The notes beneath the pieces were generated by a model, which made no database searches, was not told the DNA's origin, and saw only the letters and a list, made by a program, of their open reading frames with translations. Positions 7,313 through 9,632 of a DNA stretch of 9,632 nucleotides are shown here, one piece after another. Positions within the stretch are counted from its first letter, which is position 1; the number at the start of each line of letters is the position of its first letter. Source of the DNA: Pseudomonadota bacterium (GTDB taxonomy: Bacteria > Pseudomonadota > Gammaproteobacteria > Burkholderiales > Rhodocyclaceae); contig JAJZPJ010000099.1 of NCBI GenBank assembly GCA_021811225.1, forward strand, positions 1 to 9,632. The letters are read 5' to 3'. Position numbers and translations under genes: made by a program.

Positions 7313-7318
7313 CCTCCT
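7313..7318 (-). promoter_or_regulatory. Shine-Dalgarno that fixes the cfa start
   Basis: On the - strand, AGGAGG (within AAAGGAGGAACC) ends 7 nt before the ATG at 7305. It is the strongest ribosome binding site in the window and argues against the upstream in-frame GTG at 7332. Confidence 0.85.
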
Positions 7319-7345
7319 TTGCCGGACTCCACCCTTCCGGCTCCG

Positions 7346-7374
7346 AGTATGCCATGCAGGTTTTAGGTATTCAA
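7346..7374 (-). promoter_or_regulatory. Candidate sigma-70-type promoter for cfa
   Basis: On the - strand a TTGAAT hexamer (7374-7369) is followed by a 17-nt spacer and CATACT (7351-7346). Each matches its consensus at four of six positions and the spacing is ideal. The -35 overlaps the last codons of ttcA just before its stop. A start near 7339 would give a leader of about 33 nt to the cfa ATG. It would let cfa be expressed apart from the tcdA–folM–ttcA run, as expected for a stress-controlled gene. There is no direct sign of a stationary-phase sigma signature. Confidence 0.4.
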
Positions 7375-8262
7375 GCGCCGCTGCGGCTGCAGCGCAACGA
7401 CGCCGGCCTCGGCGAAGCTCTCGGGATCGAAGGCCCGGTCGCCCTCGGGGTCCGGCCGACCATGCGCCTTCAGATTGGCGAAGTCGTACAGACGAGCGTC
7501 GGCGAGGTGCGAGGGCACGACGTTGTGCAGGCTGCGGAAGATGTTCTGGATGCGCCCGGGATGGCGCTTCTCCCAATCGGAGAGCAGCTCCTTGACCTGC
7601 TTCCTCTGCAGCTGCGGCTGGGAGCCGCACAGGTCGCAGGGGATGATCGGGAATTGCCGCACCCCGGCCCAGGCGGCGAGGTCCTGCTCGCGGCAGTAGG
7701 CGAGCGGGCGGATCACCACGTGCCGGCCGTCGTCGGAGACCAGCTTGGGCGGCATCGCCTTCAGCTTGCCGCCGAAGAACATGTTGAGGAACAGGGTCTC
7801 CAGGATGTCGTCGCGATGATGGCCCAGCGCGATCTTGGTGGCGCCCAGTTCGCCCGCGACCCGGTAGAGGACGCCGCGGCGCAGCCGCGAGCAGAGCGAG
7901 CAGGTGGTCTTGCCGGGAGGCAGGACGCGCTTGACCACCGAATAGGTGTCCTGCTCCTCGATGTGGAAGGGCACGCCGATGCCGCGCAGGTAGCCGGGCA
8001 GCACCTCGGCGGGAAAGCCCGGCTGCTTCTGGTCGAGATTGACCGCGATCAGATCGAAGGCAATCGGCGCGTGCTCCCGCAGGTAGAGCAGGATGTCGAG
8101 CAGGCCGAAGGAGTCCTTGCCGCCGGAGAGGCAGACCATCACCCGGTCGCCGGCCTCGATCATGTTGAAGTCGTGGATCGCCTGGCCGACGTTGCGGCGC
8201 AGCCGCTTGGCCAGCTTGTTGGCCTCGAAGTGCTGCTTCTCGTGCTGCTTCTGCGTGCTCAT
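7363..8262 (-). CDS. ttcA: tRNA 2-thiocytidine biosynthesis protein TtcA
   Basis: TtcA activates cytidine 32 of certain tRNAs with ATP and replaces its oxygen by sulfur, using an iron-sulfur cluster. The 299 residues contain the PP-loop LSGGKDSFG (45-53), the cluster motif CSLC (Cys121 and Cys124), LGHHRDDILETLFLNMFF (146-163), which is the conserved second nucleotide-binding block of this family, and IIPCDLCGSQ (206-215) with the third cluster ligand Cys212. These correspond to Cys122, Cys125 and Cys213 of the E. coli enzyme. The length is close to the family norm (about 300). The C-terminal 30-40 residues after LYDFANL are variable. The ATG at 8262 follows the folM stop by 4 nt, so both are probably read from one message. 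Ribosome binding sequence is weak. Confidence 0.97.
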   Translation of the reverse strand: MSTQKQHEKQHFEANKLAKRLRRNVGQAIHDFNMIEAGDRVMVCLSGGKDSFGLLDILLYLREHAPIAFDLIAVNLDQKQPGFPAEVLPGYLRGIGVPFHIEEQDTYSVVKRVLPPGKTTCSLCSRLRRGVLYRVAGELGATKIALGHHRDDILETLFLNMFFGGKLKAMPPKLVSDDGRHVVIRPLAYCREQDLAAWAGVRQFPIIPCDLCGSQPQLQRKQVKELLSDWEKRHPGRIQNIFRSLHNVVPSHLADARLYDFANLKAHGRPDPEGDRAFDPESFAEAGVVALQPQRRLNT

Positions 8263-8266
8263 GGTT

Positions 8267-9022
8267 TCACAGGCGGGTGCTGCGGCCGCCGTCCACGTTG
8301 ATCACCTGGCCGGTGACGAAGGGCGCGTCGAAGAGCAGGAAGCGCACGGTGCGGGCGATGTCGGCCGGATCGCCGACCCTCCCCAGCGGGGTGCGGCGGA
8401 CGATCTCGGCGCGCGCCTCGGCGTCGAAGGCCCCGTCCTCCGGCCAGGCGATCGGCCCCGGCGCCACCGCATTGACCCTCACCTCGGGCGCCAGCTCCAG
8501 CGCCAGCGCCCGGGTCAGGCCCAAGAGGCCGGCCTTGGCGGCGCAGTACAGCGGATAGTTCTTCAACGGCCACTCGGCGTGGATGTCGGTGATGTTGACG
8601 ATCGCGCCGCCGGCCGCCTTCAAATGCGGCGCCGCCGCCTGGGACAGGAACAGCGGGCCTTTGAGGTTGCTGCCGATGAGCTCGTTCCACGCCGCCTCGT
8701 CGATGCTGCCGATCGGCGTCGGAAAGAAGGACGAGGCGTTGTTCACCAGCGCATCCAGCCTGCCCGCGCGCTCGATGGCGGCGGCAACCAGAGCGGGCAG
8801 CGCCGCGGCGTCGCACAGATCGGCCTGCAGGCAGGAACAGGAGCCGGGGCGTTCGGCGTCCAGCTCGGCCGCCAGGGCTTCCGCCTGCCCGCGCGAAGAG
8901 CGGTAGTGCAGCAGCAGCCCGGCGCCGGCCCGGTGCAGCTCGCGCGCGATCCGGGCGCCGACGCGCTTGGCGGCGCCGGTGATCAGGACCACCGGAGGTG
9001 TGGAGTCGGCTGCGCTGCTCAT
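8267..9022 (-). CDS. folM: Pteridine reductase-type short-chain dehydrogenase (FolM-like)
   Basis: This 251-residue SDR probably uses NADPH to reduce a pterin (dihydromonapterin and/or dihydrofolate to the tetrahydro form). The cofactor motif is TGAAKRVG (15-22); the TGxxxRxG form with Arg at position 20 is typical of pteridine reductases rather than ordinary SDRs, which have TGxxxGxG. NNASSFFPTPIG (94-105) is also a hallmark of this subfamily. The catalytic set reads Asp146, Tyr159 and Lys163, the same spacing as Asp181/Tyr194/Lys198 in Leishmania PTR1. INVDGG near the C-terminus is standard for SDRs. The ATG at 9022 is preferred over upstream in-frame positions because those lie inside tcdA; the tcdA stop is 5 nt upstream. 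The true substrate (monapterin, folate or another pterin) cannot be read from the sequence. Confidence 0.85.
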   Translation of the reverse strand: MSSAADSTPPVVLITGAAKRVGARIARELHRAGAGLLLHYRSSRGQAEALAAELDAERPGSCSCLQADLCDAAALPALVAAAIERAGRLDALVNNASSFFPTPIGSIDEAAWNELIGSNLKGPLFLSQAAAPHLKAAGGAIVNITDIHAEWPLKNYPLYCAAKAGLLGLTRALALELAPEVRVNAVAPGPIAWPEDGAFDAEARAEIVRRTPLGRVGDPADIARTVRFLLFDAPFVTGQVINVDGGRSTRL

Positions 9023-9027
9023 GTCGG

Positions 9028-9632
9028 TCACTTCGCCGGCAGTATAGCGTCGGTTTCGAGCAGACGCTCCAGGACCCTGGCCGCGGCGGCCAGGCCGAAG
9101 CAGGCGGTGACCGTCACCGCCGAACCGTAGCCGGCGCAGTTCAGACCCTGCAGGCCGCGCTCGTCCAGATCGCAGGCCGGACCGTTCTCCGGCGGCCTGA
9201 CGATGGGCTCGGTCGAGAACACGCACTCGACGCCGAACGTCTGTTTCGCGCCGCGCGGAAAACCGTACTCGCGGCGCAGCAGCGCGCGCAGCTTGGCGGC
9301 CAGCGCATCCTGCTCGGTCAGCCCCAGATCGGCCACCCGGATGCGCGTCGGATCGCGACGGCCGCCGGCGCCGCCGGTGGTCACCACGGGGACGCCCGCG
9401 TCCCGGCAGCGGGCGATCAGCGCCGCCTTGGCGCGGACGCTGTCGATGGCATCGAGCACCGCATCGCAGGGCGGCAGCAGCGCTGCGACGTTCTCGGCGG
9501 TGACGAAGTCCTCGATCTCTGTGACCCGGCAGCGCGGGTTGATGGCCTGGATACGGGAAGCCATCGCGCTCACCTTGGCGCGGCCGTACTCGCCCTCCAG
9601 CGCATGGATCTGGCGGTTGGTGTTGGACTCCG
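9028..9632 (-). CDS. tcdA: tRNA threonylcarbamoyladenosine dehydratase, C-terminal part (partial)
   Basis: TcdA (CsdL/YgdL) is an E1-like ThiF/MoeB-family enzyme that uses ATP to cyclise t6A at position 37 of ANN-decoding tRNAs into ct6A. About 200 C-terminal residues are present; the N-terminus with the GxGGVGS nucleotide loop is beyond the window end. The visible part starts ESNTNRQIHALEGEYGRAKV, the family block after the first Rossmann strands, and continues with DAVLDAIDSVRAKAALI, VVTTGGAGGRRDPTRIRVAD, QDALAAKLRALLRREYG, GVECVFSTEPI and the Cys/Gly-rich LNCAGYGSAVTVTACFGL. All of these are TcdA features that distinguish it from MoeB and ThiF, which have zinc-binding CxxC pairs not seen here. 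The in-frame GTG at 9573 is not the start, since conserved sequence continues upstream to the edge. Confidence 0.94.
   Translation of the reverse strand, partial: ESNTNRQIHALEGEYGRAKVSAMASRIQAINPRCRVTEIEDFVTAENVAALLPPCDAVLDAIDSVRAKAALIARCRDAGVPVVTTGGAGGRRDPTRIRVADLGLTEQDALAAKLRALLRREYGFPRGAKQTFGVECVFSTEPIVRPPENGPACDLDERGLQGLNCAGYGSAVTVTACFGLAAAARVLERLLETDAILPAK

Noticed and set aside
7306..7332. GTG at 7332 as the cfa start
   Set aside because: It would add nine residues without family support and would bury the AGGAGG Shine-Dalgarno, which is properly spaced for ATG 7305.
9571..9573. In-frame GTG at 9573 as the start of tcdA
   Set aside because: Conserved TcdA sequence (NTNRQIHAL and neighbours) continues upstream to the window edge, so the gene is simply cut by the window.

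Overview
The window is a GC-rich stretch of bacterial chromosome with tightly packed housekeeping genes. It most likely comes from a betaproteobacterium, plausibly of the Rhodocyclaceae or a relative. The grounds are the high GC content, the pgpA–pncC–recA–recX order, the lptB–rpoN–hpf–ptsN–hprK block, an HPr kinase of the proteobacterial type next to EIIA-Ntr, and RecA and LptB sequences that read as betaproteobacterial. The genus cannot be fixed from sequence alone. I see no tRNA, rRNA, CRISPR array, insertion sequence, phage gene or attachment site, and no gene-free stretch longer than about 85 bases.

Bases 1-6091 are all read on the + strand. The end of pgpA (phospholipid synthesis) is followed by a stand-alone pncC (NMN deamidase), recA and recX (recombination and its modulator), lptB (ATPase of the lipopolysaccharide exporter), rpoN (sigma-54), hpf (ribosome hibernation), ptsN (EIIA-Ntr) and hprK (HPr kinase/phosphorylase). 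Spacing is very tight: recA/recX overlap by 4 nt, recX/lptB by 14 nt, ptsN/hprK by 32 nt, and lptB/rpoN are 1 nt apart. Two likely promoters break the run, one just before recA (with a degenerate SOS-box candidate) and one in the hpf–ptsN gap.

Bases 6100-9632 are read on the - strand. In transcription order they hold the C-terminal part of tcdA (tRNA threonylcarbamoyladenosine dehydratase), a pteridine reductase-type SDR (folM-like), ttcA (tRNA 2-thiocytidine synthesis) and a cyclopropane-fatty-acid synthase (cfa). tcdA, folM and ttcA are separated by 4-5 nt and look like one operon. cfa has a 57-nt leader region with a strong Shine-Dalgarno and a candidate promoter of its own. hprK and cfa converge with only 8 nt between their stop codons.

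Functionally, the + strand joins DNA repair, outer-membrane biogenesis and the nitrogen/carbon regulatory branch (sigma-54, EIIA-Ntr, HprK, hibernation factor). The - strand joins two tRNA-modifying enzymes with a pterin/folate reductase and a membrane-lipid modifier.

I found no convincing new system. The most interesting points are genomic junctions (recX directly before lptB without lptA/lptC, and hprK followed by cfa instead of rapZ), small RecA peculiarities (Asn97, no acidic tail), a very short convergent gap, and embedded promoter candidates.
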